Assembly: GCF_900188425.1 (NCBI RefSeq)
Contig: NZ_FZON01000043.1
Location: forward strand, 1 to 44,627
Length of the DNA stretch: 44,627 nt
Direction: 5' to 3'
DNA from: Antarctobacter heliothermus
Lineage (GTDB): Bacteria; Pseudomonadota; Alphaproteobacteria; Rhodobacterales; Rhodobacteraceae
Each line of letters opens with the position of its first letter. Position 1 is the stretch's first letter. Both the position numbers and the translations under genes were made by a program. The notes under the pieces are model-generated. The model did no database searches, was not told the origin of the DNA, and saw only the letters and a list, made by a program, of their open reading frames with translations. Shown piece after piece: positions 8,200 through 16,367 of this stretch.

Positions 8200-8283
8200 G
8201 GGGCCGCCCTCACACCCCAGTCATGGCCCGCCGTGGGTTAATTTCACCTTACGACCGATAATAAGTCCGGACCGAAATACGGC

Positions 8284-9135
8284 TCAGGCCGGCCTGTTTT
8301 CCGACCCCTCGTGATGGCCCCGGGATTTGCTGCGGGTGATCCGGCGCGGCACAACCCGACCGGGGCGGACGGCGCTGGCGGCGGCAGGGACGGGCTGGGA
8401 TTTCGGGCGGGCCGAATTGGCAGACGCTGCATTGCGCGGGTAGGGGGTGTCCAGCCCTTCGAGCGCATGGCACAGGAACTCTACCAGCGCGGCGGCGCCT
8501 GTCGCGGCCAGCACCTCCTGGTCGTCGCGTCCTGCCAGTGCGCCGGTCAACGAGATCGGCAATACGTCCCGAAACAGTGCCCCGGCCTCGCCCCGGACAC
8601 GGGCCATCACCCGGGCACGATCACGTTCGGTCTGCATCTGGTCGATGCGGGTGACCAGCAGCAGGCTCTTGGTCCAGAGCAGCGGCGGCACCTGTTCCCA
8701 CAGGGCGGCCTCTGATTGTCGCCACGCCTGATTGGCGGGGGTGCACCAGATCGCAAGATCGACCTCCGGCAGGAAACGCGACCAGAAATCCGGGGCCATG
8801 TTGGGGTCGGCGGTGCCGGGCATGTCGATCAGGTCGCAGGCGTGCAGGATGTCTGCCTCCAGCCCGACAGAGATCATGCGCGTGTCGTCGGGCTGCACCT
8901 GCGACCAGTCGTCCATTGGCAATGGCGCCGACGCACCGTCAATGGTGATGCGCTGCGCCTCTGGCGCACCCTGCCTGTACCAGACCGGCGGCAGTTGGGT
9001 CGCAGTTACCTGCACCGGAGAGCTGTCCTGCCCCAGCAGCAGGTTCGCCAGCGTGCTCTTTCCGGCGCTGAATTCGCCCATCAGGGCGACTCGCGGTTTG
9101 CGGGGTTTGGCGACGGTCGGGGGCTCTTGTGTCAT
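8284..9135 (-). CDS. Dynamin-superfamily-type GTPase (283 residues) with a basic Pro/Ala-rich tail
   Basis: The GTPase core is clear: G1 GEFSAGKS (residues 20-27), G3 DMPG (104-107) and G4 TRID (162-165). GEFSAGKST is the form of P-loop seen in bacterial dynamin-like and YjdA/CrfC-type GTPases. After the G domain there is no long helical stalk; the protein ends in a disordered tail rich in Pro, Ala, Ser and Arg (about 230-283, including VVPRRITRSKSRGHHEG) that could bind a membrane or a partner. The frame is open for 53 codons upstream, but the ATG at 9135 overlaps the stop of the large GTPase gene (ATGA). It probably acts together with the large GTPase, as paired bacterial dynamins do. Confidence 0.82.
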   Translation of the reverse strand: MTQEPPTVAKPRKPRVALMGEFSAGKSTLANLLLGQDSSPVQVTATQLPPVWYRQGAPEAQRITIDGASAPLPMDDWSQVQPDDTRMISVGLEADILHACDLIDMPGTADPNMAPDFWSRFLPEVDLAIWCTPANQAWRQSEAALWEQVPPLLWTKSLLLVTRIDQMQTERDRARVMARVRGEAGALFRDVLPISLTGALAGRDDQEVLAATGAAALVEFLCHALEGLDTPYPRNAASANSARPKSQPVPAAASAVRPGRVVPRRITRSKSRGHHEGSENRPA

Positions 9136-11135
9136 CGGGCTGACCTCTTGAGGTGGTTCTCGGGGGCGGTGGGGCGCAGGTCGACAGAGGGCGGGGCGGC
9201 ACCCTGTTGCGCCAGGCCAAGGATTATGTCGCGCTGCCCCTGAACAAAGTCGGCAAGGGTCTGACGCAAGGCCTGTGCAAAGGGGGCGGCACATTGGTGG
9301 TGCAGCGTGTCCACAACCGGCCTTGTCTCTTCATGGATCAGCCGGGCGAAATCCTCGGAAAAGGCCTCATACCCGCGCTGCCGACGCCAGAACCGCGCCC
9401 ACCAACTGCCCCGCAGGTCAAGCGCGATGGTCTGGCCAAGGCTGATCGGCGCTGGCACGGCGGGCAGGGGCGGCGGCGCAATGGACGGCCCGTCAGAGGC
9501 CAGACCGAAGGCGTGCTGGTACAGCGCATTGATGTCGCTGGCGGCGGTTGTCAGAACCTCTGTGCCGGTCTTGCCAGCGCCCTGGGCAAAGACCTTGTAG
9601 GCGCTGCGCAGCAGCATCCGCAGGCCGGAGGGATCATAGGTCCAGATCTCGGCCTCGCCGAACTGTTCCAGGTGCTTGACCAGCGACCCGGTTGCCCGGC
9701 CCAAAAAGGCGCGGCGGGCATTGTCGGTGCGCCCGGAAAAACTGTGTTGAACCTTGTCCAGCCCGGATTCGAGAGCGGCGCAGGCGCGGTCCTCGATCTG
9801 GTCGAACTGCTGAACCAGATCCTGCGGCGAAATTTTCAACTGTCGCTGCGCGGTGTGGCCCTTGTCGGCAGGCTGTGGCCTTGCCGCCAACCCCGTGCGC
9901 AGGTTTCCCAGCGCCACCGCAAGCGACTCTTCCAGACGCGCGCCGGGGCCCTTGTCGATCCGCTCTGCAATGGCATCTCCCAGCGCGCGCAGCCCGGACA
10001 GATGCCAGATAATCTCACGCGGGGACAATTGCGCCAATGCGCCGGTCACATGCGTCTCGGCCCAGGATACAAGTGCCTGCGCGCTGGCTGCGCCCAGTTC
10101 GGCAAAGCTGCCCGCGACCGCGTGATGGGCCCAATAGCCGCTGCCAAACAGGATCTCGGCCTCTTGCGGCCCGTCGAACTTGCGCAGGGTCTCGACAATG
10201 CTGGCGCGGATTTGCGGCACCGCCTGCACCGGGTCAGCCAGTTCGTCGATGCGGTTGACAAAGATGATCACCTCACGCGCCTTGACGTTGGAAATCAGCC
10301 GGATCAGCCCAAGGTCCACCGACGACAGCGCCTGTTGCGCCGACAGGACCACCACACACAGGCGGCTGCCGCGCAGCGCGTTGATGGTGATCTGTTCGCG
10401 GATCATGAAGGTGTCGTTCACCCCCGGCGTATCGCGTAGGCACAGGGGCAACGGCAGGTCCGGCCCGGCAAACCACAGATCGGCGGATTTGGTGATATCG
10501 GCAAAACGGCCCTGATCGGGGCTGCCGTCGGCCTCCTCCCAGAAATCGTCACCAAGGCAGACGTATCGCTGGATCAGCGCCTTGTCGAAAGTTTCGTAAT
10601 CGTGGGTCTGGCCCAGCAGCATCTGGAACTTGCGCCCAAGCCGTGCCTTTGATTTCTCGCGCATCTCATCCAGTTGCGCGCGGACCTTTTCCAACTCATC
10701 CTCTGCACCGGCGCGGGCGGCGATCTCTCCGACACGGCCGCCCTGACGGATCAGATTGTCCCATTCGTCATTGGTGAAGAAACGGAACGACGATCTGCGG
10801 TCCTGCGGGCGCATCTGCGGTTGCATGTGCAGTGAGGTGACGACAGAGGTCCACGGATTGACGTCGGCAGGCAGCAGATCGGGCCAGCCGGTGAGCGCGT
10901 TCACAAGCGTTGTCTTGCCCGCCTTCACCTGACCGATCAGCGTCACGGAAGGCTCGAAGCCGCGCAGCTGGCGGCGCAATTCGCGCGCCTGATGGGCAAT
11001 CGACTCCTCGTCGCACCCGGCCAGATCGACCAGTGACGTATCCAGTGCGCCAAGGCGGGTGGCCAATGCGCCAAGCCCGGAAAACGCACTCAACGCGGGC
11101 CGGTCCTTGGGCGTTGCGGGGGCCTGCGATGTCAT
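9132..11135 (-). CDS. Large dynamin-like GTPase
   Basis: This 667-residue protein has G1 GQVKAGKT (residues 68-75), a likely G2 Thr in NPWTSVVT (about 96), G3 DTPG (235-238) and G4 NRID (294-297). A roughly 130-residue helical insert, rich in charged residues (about 130-215), lies between G2 and G3. The C-terminal half is largely helical, as expected for a stalk, and contains a Trp/Arg cluster GSWWARFWRRQRG (about 576-588), a good candidate for a membrane-inserting paddle. The family remodels or fuses membranes using GTP. The start at 11135 is preferred because GAGG lies eight bases upstream; an ATG at 11171, 12 codons earlier, is possible but has no visible ribosome site. Confidence 0.85.
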   Translation of the reverse strand: MTSQAPATPKDRPALSAFSGLGALATRLGALDTSLVDLAGCDEESIAHQARELRRQLRGFEPSVTLIGQVKAGKTTLVNALTGWPDLLPADVNPWTSVVTSLHMQPQMRPQDRRSSFRFFTNDEWDNLIRQGGRVGEIAARAGAEDELEKVRAQLDEMREKSKARLGRKFQMLLGQTHDYETFDKALIQRYVCLGDDFWEEADGSPDQGRFADITKSADLWFAGPDLPLPLCLRDTPGVNDTFMIREQITINALRGSRLCVVVLSAQQALSSVDLGLIRLISNVKAREVIIFVNRIDELADPVQAVPQIRASIVETLRKFDGPQEAEILFGSGYWAHHAVAGSFAELGAASAQALVSWAETHVTGALAQLSPREIIWHLSGLRALGDAIAERIDKGPGARLEESLAVALGNLRTGLAARPQPADKGHTAQRQLKISPQDLVQQFDQIEDRACAALESGLDKVQHSFSGRTDNARRAFLGRATGSLVKHLEQFGEAEIWTYDPSGLRMLLRSAYKVFAQGAGKTGTEVLTTAASDINALYQHAFGLASDGPSIAPPPLPAVPAPISLGQTIALDLRGSWWARFWRRQRGYEAFSEDFARLIHEETRPVVDTLHHQCAAPFAQALRQTLADFVQGQRDIILGLAQQGAAPPSVDLRPTAPENHLKRSAR

Positions 11136-11184
11136 CTGCGATGCCTCATGTTGTTTGTGCGAACGTTCCATGTGTGTTGCGCTT

Positions 11185-12363
11185 TCAGGCGGCCAGCCGT
11201 TCCTGAATATCGTGGCGGACCTGCAGCAGCAGTTGTGCGGCGTCGCCCAATTGCTCTGCGCCGCCCTCTATCCGCAACAGCAGGGCCAGGTCGTGGGCCT
11301 CGGTCACTTGCGTGGCCAGATCGGGCCAGGTCTCTTGCAGGGCGTTGTCACCGGCCACCCGGTCGGCCAGAGCCTCGAAAATCTGTTCGAACTGCATCAG
11401 GAGGCTGTCGGCGTCGTTTGCGGCGCCATCGTGCAGCCTGAGCATCATATCCCCGGCAGACGTGCGGACCGCCTGAAACAGCCGTGCCAGTTCGTCAATG
11501 GCTTCGGGCGGCCTCTGCGGTGCTACGGTGCGCATTGCAGGATGCGGGACGATGGCAGCTGGGGTGTCCGCTGCTGACGGTGCGCTGGTCTCTGTCGGCG
11601 ATGGCCGCACGGGCCGCACGGGCGGTGCGCCGTTGCGTTGCAGAAACATCTGCGCGGCATGAATATCGTGCAGGCAGGCGTCTTTGATGGTTTGGTCCAA
11701 ATAGGTGGTCAGGTCCGAAAACCCGACTGCCCCCACCTGACCGGTGCTGCTGAACCGGGCCTCAAACCCATTTGTCGCCGGATCACATCCCACCTGGGCG
11801 GCCCCGGTGACAAACAGGATCGCGTGATTGCGCAGGCTGTCCGGGGCGGCGTGCCAGGTGTGCCGTTCCGCCTCTGACCAATCCGCCGTACACCACAGCG
11901 CGATGTCAACACGGGGCGCGGCCCATGTCAGACCGGCCTGCAGATCCTCGGCGCACGCCTCGGTCGAGACAAGCAGAACACAACGTCCCGCCAGTGTTCT
12001 GTCGGGGGATGTTACCTGCATAAAGACCGGCTGCTGCGCCAAAAGGGCCGTGTCCGGCAGGCCGACAGCCTCAAGCCTGCTGCCATCCGCCAGCATGGCC
12101 GTGGTTGTGGGCTGCGGGCCATGGGTAACCTCCAGGGTTGGGGACCAAGCCGGGTCGTCGGCCATGGCAAACCCGGTCAGAGCGTGTAGTACGCGCCGCT
12201 TTCCGGACCCGGGCAAGCCAAACAGGCCGATCCGAACCGGCCTGTGCAATTTTTCCAGCAGCGATGCGCAGGTCGCCCCGGCCCGCGCGGCCAGCCCGCC
12301 GCGTTGCTGCAAGGCCGCTAGTTCCGTGAGTGTCGCCGACCTGAGTGTGTCCTGATCTGTCAC
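11185..12363 (-). CDS. Degenerate GTPase paralogue (putative pseudo-GTPase)
   Basis: This 392-residue protein is laid out like the neighbouring GTPase at 8284-9135. The segment VDIALWCTADWSEAERHTW (152-170) aligns with VDLAIWCTPANQAWRQSEAALW there, followed in both by a hydrophobic strand. But the catalytic motifs are broken. The P-loop reads GLPGSGKR (49-56), with Arg where Ser/Thr should bind magnesium. The G4 strand reads LFVTGAAQ where the neighbour has LLVTRIDQ, and no DxxG is visible. A Pro/Ala-rich linker (about 245-285) leads to a helical C-terminal domain. It may bind nucleotide poorly or not at all and serve as a scaffold. It overlaps the PP2C gene by ATGA (12360-12363). Confidence 0.75.
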   Translation of the reverse strand: MTDQDTLRSATLTELAALQQRGGLAARAGATCASLLEKLHRPVRIGLFGLPGSGKRRVLHALTGFAMADDPAWSPTLEVTHGPQPTTTAMLADGSRLEAVGLPDTALLAQQPVFMQVTSPDRTLAGRCVLLVSTEACAEDLQAGLTWAAPRVDIALWCTADWSEAERHTWHAAPDSLRNHAILFVTGAAQVGCDPATNGFEARFSSTGQVGAVGFSDLTTYLDQTIKDACLHDIHAAQMFLQRNGAPPVRPVRPSPTETSAPSAADTPAAIVPHPAMRTVAPQRPPEAIDELARLFQAVRTSAGDMMLRLHDGAANDADSLLMQFEQIFEALADRVAGDNALQETWPDLATQVTEAHDLALLLRIEGGAEQLGDAAQLLLQVRHDIQERLAA

Positions 12364-13256
12364 GGACCCGCCCTCCGGCCCTCGGCGCGCAGCGCTCGGC
12401 TGCGGATCGGAAAGAGATGCCGGGCCAGCCCAGCCAACTGCGATGCGATCCGCGCGCCGGACAGCGATGGGGACACCACAGGTGCCACATGAATCACGAC
12501 CAGCGTGACGTTGTCCTGTTGCGGGGCCTTGTGTATGCAGACCGCGTCCAGCAGCGCGCGGGTCATCGCCATGCTACCCTTGCGGGCGGTGCGCCGGAGG
12601 GTCAGGGCGATTTCTGTCTCCGACAGGACATTCAACCCGTCGCTGGCCAGAACGACGGTATCGCCGGGTTCAAGCGTCAGGGCATCGGCCGGACAGTCGA
12701 CGTGCGGGACTTGACCACCTGTCACGGCAGAGGTCAGGCAATGGCGATGCGGGTGTTGCGCGGCGGCGCTGGCCTCCATCGCGCCATTTTTCACCATCAG
12801 ATCCAGTTGGATGGCCATGGAATGCAGTTGGTTCAACTGCTTCAACTGACCGTCGCGGAACAGGTAAAGCGGGCTGTCGCCGACCGACATCCAGCGCAGG
12901 GCGCGCCCCTCTACGGTGACGCAAACCAACGTGCCGCCGGTGTCGGCACTGATGTATCCGGCGTCAATGTGCTGTTTCAGACGTGCGTTTGTCCGCTCCA
13001 GCGCGGCGCGAAAAACCTCTCCCTGCGTGTCTGAGCATCGGTCCGGGCGGGCCGCTGCAAGGTACATCTCGCCGAACATCTCGCTGGCCAGGATGCGACC
13101 CGCCAAATCCCCGTCGTCATGTCCGCCCATGCCGTCCGACAACACGGCAACCCCCGGCATGTCGCCTTGCGGAAATTGCGCGATCACCGCGTCTTCTTGC
13201 CGACTGCGGGCGCCGATGTACTGGCCGCTGGCGGCCTCCGCCACCAGGTCAGTCAT
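12360..13256 (-). CDS. PP2C-family (PPM) Ser/Thr protein phosphatase
   Basis: This 298-residue protein carries the metal-binding motifs of PPM phosphatases: RQED (19-22), SDGMGGHDDGD (40-50), SVGDSPLYLF (124-133), LASDG (203-207) and QQDNVT (246-251). It should remove phosphate from Ser/Thr residues and so reverse the kinase encoded two genes upstream. No transmembrane segment is seen; the C-terminal 40 residues are a basic tail (LARHLFPIRSRALRAEGRRAG). It overlaps the FHA gene by eight bases at its start (13249-13256) and the pseudo-GTPase gene by four at its end. Kinase, FHA protein and PP2C phosphatase as a trio is the arrangement known from type VI secretion control, but no secretion gene is present here. 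Confidence 0.9.
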   Translation of the reverse strand: MTDLVAEAASGQYIGARSRQEDAVIAQFPQGDMPGVAVLSDGMGGHDDGDLAGRILASEMFGEMYLAAARPDRCSDTQGEVFRAALERTNARLKQHIDAGYISADTGGTLVCVTVEGRALRWMSVGDSPLYLFRDGQLKQLNQLHSMAIQLDLMVKNGAMEASAAAQHPHRHCLTSAVTGGQVPHVDCPADALTLEPGDTVVLASDGLNVLSETEIALTLRRTARKGSMAMTRALLDAVCIHKAPQQDNVTLVVIHVAPVVSPSLSGARIASQLAGLARHLFPIRSRALRAEGRRAGP

Positions 13257-14223
13257 TTCCGCTCACCGGCGCATCGGTGTCGACCCAGGAAAACCCGTCG
13301 CCGCACAGCCCGACAAAGCGCAGTACGGTCTTGCCAATCCTGACCGTGTCACCGTCGCTGAGTTCCTCGGTGGTCAAAAGCGGCCTGTCATTGTGGCGCA
13401 CGATGTTGCTCTTGCCGCCGTGGCCGATGTAGGTCCGGCTGTCCTCGTCGTCATGGGCGATAGAGATATGCCGCTCACGCGAGATGCTGGTGTCGCCGAA
13501 ATCCAGCGTGACGGTCTGGTCCGCGTCGCGTCCGACGGTCGACAGACCCGCCGTCAGGGTAAAGGATGCGCCACGGCCGGGGCCGTCGATGACGACGATC
13601 CAGCCAATCGGAAAGCGCGGCGCGCTGGCCGTGCCGCTGGCTGCGGGGGCGGCAAAGGGGTCGGGGCCGACCGCTTCGGTGTGAAAGCCCAGAAGCCGTG
13701 TCTTGACCCGTTCAGAGGCTGGGCGCGCGGCGTGGTCTGGGGACGCGGCCAGCCCGGCGGCGCTGAGCGCAAGCGGTGATGGCGCGGCGGCGGGGTCTGT
13801 GTGCAGCGCGCCTGACACGCCGGAATGGACGGGGGCGGCTGCGGGGGCCGAAGGTTCCAGATCCCAGATCTTTGGGGCGCCACCGGTGCGGGTCGCGGAG
13901 AGGGGCTCGACGGCGGAACCGTCAAGGCGATCGACACTGCAATCATCCAGGGTTGCCGGACCGGGTTCTGTCGGGAAAGCGCACTCCGGGTCTGAACCGG
14001 ACGGTTCCCATTCCCGGCGGGGCGAGGGCTGCGGTCGCTCTGGCCTGGGTATGTGGTCACGCGCAGCGCGGGCGCTGTCTTTGTCAAAGGTCCGAAGGCC
14101 CGGGGTCGTGGCGACACGCGCGTGCAACTCTTCCCACGGATCGACCTGCGGTTCGGGGTTGGTCTCGGGGGCAGGGTCCGAAACGGGACGTCGTCTTGCA
14201 ATCAGATTCCTGATGCCCTGCAT
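13249..14223 (-). CDS. FHA-domain protein with a long disordered N-terminal region
   Basis: Of 324 residues, the first 200 are low complexity (Pro, Ala, Ser, Glu). A C-terminal FHA domain (about 207-305) shows STVGRDAD (228-235), SISRERH (246-252) and the N-terminal strand GWIVVIDGPGRG. FHA domains bind phosphothreonine peptides. Two short hydrophobic islands stand out in the disordered part: PKIWDLE (117-123) and KTRLLGF (174-180). The latter is preceded by Arg/Glu-rich sequence and has a central Thr that could be the phosphorylation site read by this or another FHA domain. The start follows AAAAGGTGAATTGAA. It lies between the kinase and phosphatase genes, so it is probably the phospho-dependent adaptor of the system. 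Confidence 0.88.
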   Translation of the reverse strand: MQGIRNLIARRRPVSDPAPETNPEPQVDPWEELHARVATTPGLRTFDKDSARAARDHIPRPERPQPSPRREWEPSGSDPECAFPTEPGPATLDDCSVDRLDGSAVEPLSATRTGGAPKIWDLEPSAPAAAPVHSGVSGALHTDPAAAPSPLALSAAGLAASPDHAARPASERVKTRLLGFHTEAVGPDPFAAPAASGTASAPRFPIGWIVVIDGPGRGASFTLTAGLSTVGRDADQTVTLDFGDTSISRERHISIAHDDEDSRTYIGHGGKSNIVRHNDRPLLTTEELSDGDTVRIGKTVLRFVGLCGDGFSWVDTDAPVSGND

Positions 14224-14239
14224 TTCAATTCACCTTTTC

Positions 14240-15568
14240 TCAAACGTTTGTCCGGATGTCGTCGCGCGCGCTGCGCGACGGCCAGGGGAGCAGGGCACTC
14301 AACGAGAAAAGGCGCTGGCGCCGTATCGGGGCGGTAGGTGTTTCGATCCGCGAGCTTGCCAGCGCAGGTTCGGGGACCGTTTGGGGGGCCCAATCGGCGG
14401 GATCCTCGTTCAGGATGGCCCAGTATGCGCGCTCTGCCGCGCGCTTTTCCGAGTCCGGGTCCGGGGCCGTTGTCCGGGCTTGGGTCTCGGAGGCCGTGGC
14501 ATGCGCTGAATCCGCCTTGATGGCCTGATGGTTGCTGGCCACAAGTTCGGCAATCTTCGACTCGATCTCGGGGTCATCTTGGTCATTTTTTGGCGGCCGG
14601 GTGCTTGTCGCTGCGGGTGGGGCCACAGCCGCTGTGGCCTGACGTCCCGACAGCGCGTCAAGCCACGCGTCCGCGCTTTGCAGACGGTCCTTGGCAAACA
14701 GGTTCAGGCATCTGTCGATCGCCGCCAGCAGGCGCTGATCCTGCGCCGGAAATCGCCCCAGCAGGGGGCGATAGGGGTCTGGTTTTTGTTCTGCCACAGC
14801 GGCCAGCCGCAGGCTGCTGTTGGGCGGCGGGTGCCCCTCGATCAGATGCACAAAGGTTGCGGCCAGCGCGTAGAGGTCACTGGACCGTGACTGTGCGCTG
14901 CCCGCGATATAGAACTCTTGCGGTGAATACCCGTCCTTGACCGTATGCACGCGCGACAACACGCGGCTGGCCTGACTGGCCCCCTGCCGTGCCGCGCCGA
15001 AATCGATCAGGACAGGTGTGCCCATCGTGTCCAGCAGGATATTGTCAGGGGAAATGTCGCGGTGCAGAATGCCGTTGCGATGCACATAGCCCAACGCCTG
15101 CAACAGGATCACCGCCAATTCGCGGATCGCCTCGGGGGTCAGGGCGTTGGGACTGTAGTCGATCATGTCGAACAGATCGGTCCCCTCGACAAAATCCAGC
15201 GCCATGTAGGCGGTGCCATTGGCCTCGAAAATCTGGTGAACGCCGACGATGTTGGGGTGTTGCAGATGCGCCAGCGCGCGCGCCTCTTTCTGGAACAATT
15301 CGACCGCGCGGCTGAAATCCACATCGAAGGTCTGCGATCGCAGGCGCACGGCCTCACCGGCGCGACAGCAGATGGCGTTGGGAAAACATTCCTTGATGAC
15401 AACGCGGCGGCCCAGGCTGTCGCGCGCCAGATAGGTGATCCCGAACCCGCCGGCATTCAGGTATTTGTCGACGATATATTGCCCGTTGCACAGGGGCGTG
15501 CCGGGGGGCAACCCGTCGCCCACATGCTGCGAGGCTTCAGAAGCCTGGATCTTCGACTGATGCGTCAT
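14240..15568 (-). CDS. Soluble Ser/Thr protein kinase, first gene of the kinase-GTPase block
   Basis: This 442-residue Hanks-type kinase has the glycine loop NAGGFGITYLARD (38-50), catalytic Lys in VVIKE (56-60), HRDISPDN (169-176), DFG (189-191) and an APE-like SPQE (215-218). All catalytic residues are present, so it should be active. After the kinase domain (to about 315) comes a low-complexity tail with no membrane helix, unlike PknB or PpkA types; a small motif AYWAILNEDPADW sits near residue 385. The start at 15568 is chosen over an ATG 15 codons upstream because AGGAGG lies seven bases before it. It should phosphorylate the FHA protein and perhaps the GTPases. Transcription probably begins in 15569-15764. 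Confidence 0.9.
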   Translation of the reverse strand: MTHQSKIQASEASQHVGDGLPPGTPLCNGQYIVDKYLNAGGFGITYLARDSLGRRVVIKECFPNAICCRAGEAVRLRSQTFDVDFSRAVELFQKEARALAHLQHPNIVGVHQIFEANGTAYMALDFVEGTDLFDMIDYSPNALTPEAIRELAVILLQALGYVHRNGILHRDISPDNILLDTMGTPVLIDFGAARQGASQASRVLSRVHTVKDGYSPQEFYIAGSAQSRSSDLYALAATFVHLIEGHPPPNSSLRLAAVAEQKPDPYRPLLGRFPAQDQRLLAAIDRCLNLFAKDRLQSADAWLDALSGRQATAAVAPPAATSTRPPKNDQDDPEIESKIAELVASNHQAIKADSAHATASETQARTTAPDPDSEKRAAERAYWAILNEDPADWAPQTVPEPALASSRIETPTAPIRRQRLFSLSALLPWPSRSARDDIRTNV

Positions 15569-15704
15569 TCCGGGTCCTCCTGGCTGACGAGAGCCGCCCG
15601 CGATTTGTGTCAAACGGGGGGCGCTGCGCGGCGGATACCGTCAAATCATCAGCAAATGCGGTCCGGGCGGTGTTCGAAACTGGACGAAAACATGTCGCTT
15701 GGGC

Positions 15705-15760
15705 CGAGTTAAATTAAACCTTTACAATAGTTTGTCAGGAGTTTTGCCCATTGGGGCCGT
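15705..15760 (-). promoter_or_regulatory. Candidate promoter region of the kinase-GTPase operon
   Basis: The 196 bases between dedA and the kinase gene contain an unusually AT-rich pocket (around 15709-15740). Read on the minus strand it gives CTGACA, then 16 bases, then TAATTT. The match to a sigma-70 promoter is only partial, but it is the sole AT-rich stretch in the area and lies about 150 bases before the kinase start. No terminator hairpin is obvious after dedA, so read-through from dedA cannot be excluded. Confidence 0.3.
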
Positions 15761-15764
15761 CGCG

Positions 15765-16367
15765 TCACCGTGCCTTGCGGATCTTGCGCAATCTGAGGAC
15801 CAGCAGTGCGGCGAGGGCCACGGTCATGGCACCAGAGACAATCATGCCCGACCAATCCGTGACGATAGCCGTCAGTTCCTCAAGCCGGCTGCCAAAGGCA
15901 AAGCCAAGCGTCACATAGGCCGTGACCCAGATTGTCTCTCCGGCCACGTCCCAGATCGTGAACCGCCAGCGTTCCAGCCGCGCCGCCCCGGCGATCAGGT
16001 TGACCCATGGGCCCAGCGGCGCAAATAGCCAGGTCGACAGGAACACGCCAATCCCGCCCCAGTGCTGGACCGTTTCGCGCGCCTGTCCGATCAGCTTGTG
16101 GCGGCCTGTGCGCCGGGCGATGGCGTCGATCAGCGGCGGGCCGCCCCAGCGCCCGATGTGAAACCCTGTTTGATCGCCGGCAACGGCGGCCACCCAGGCG
16201 GTGCCCAGAACCTGCCAGAACACCAGATCGCCCGCCGCCGAAAACCCTCCGGCGGCCAGCATGATCACCGCTGTCGGGATCGGAACGGCCAGGCAGGACA
16301 GAAACGCCGATCCGGCGACAACCCAGAGACCATAAGTCGATACAAGGGCAAACAGCGTGTCGGTCAC
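15765..16367 (-). CDS. DedA/SNARE-associated family membrane protein
   Basis: This 200-residue polytopic protein is of the DedA (VTT domain) family. It shows an N-terminal hydrophobic segment, the re-entrant region around CLAVPIPTAVIMLAAGGF, the central HIGRWGG segment, and the family hallmark region FLSTWLFAPLGPWVNLIAG before two C-terminal helices. The C-terminus is short and basic (LRLRKIRKAR). DedA proteins are linked to lipid flipping and membrane homeostasis (undecaprenyl phosphate or phosphatidylethanolamine translocation). It overlaps the small membrane protein gene upstream by ATGA (16364-16367). It lies just upstream of the kinase-GTPase operon on the same strand, which may be chance. 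Confidence 0.85.
   Translation of the reverse strand: MTDTLFALVSTYGLWVVAGSAFLSCLAVPIPTAVIMLAAGGFSAAGDLVFWQVLGTAWVAAVAGDQTGFHIGRWGGPPLIDAIARRTGRHKLIGQARETVQHWGGIGVFLSTWLFAPLGPWVNLIAGAARLERWRFTIWDVAGETIWVTAYVTLGFAFGSRLEELTAIVTDWSGMIVSGAMTVALAALLVLRLRKIRKAR

Noticed and set aside
12360-15568. A type VI secretion locus, because kinase, FHA and PP2C genes are together.
   Set aside because: No Tss structural gene (tube, sheath, baseplate, ClpV, membrane complex) is present in the window; neighbours are GTPases instead.
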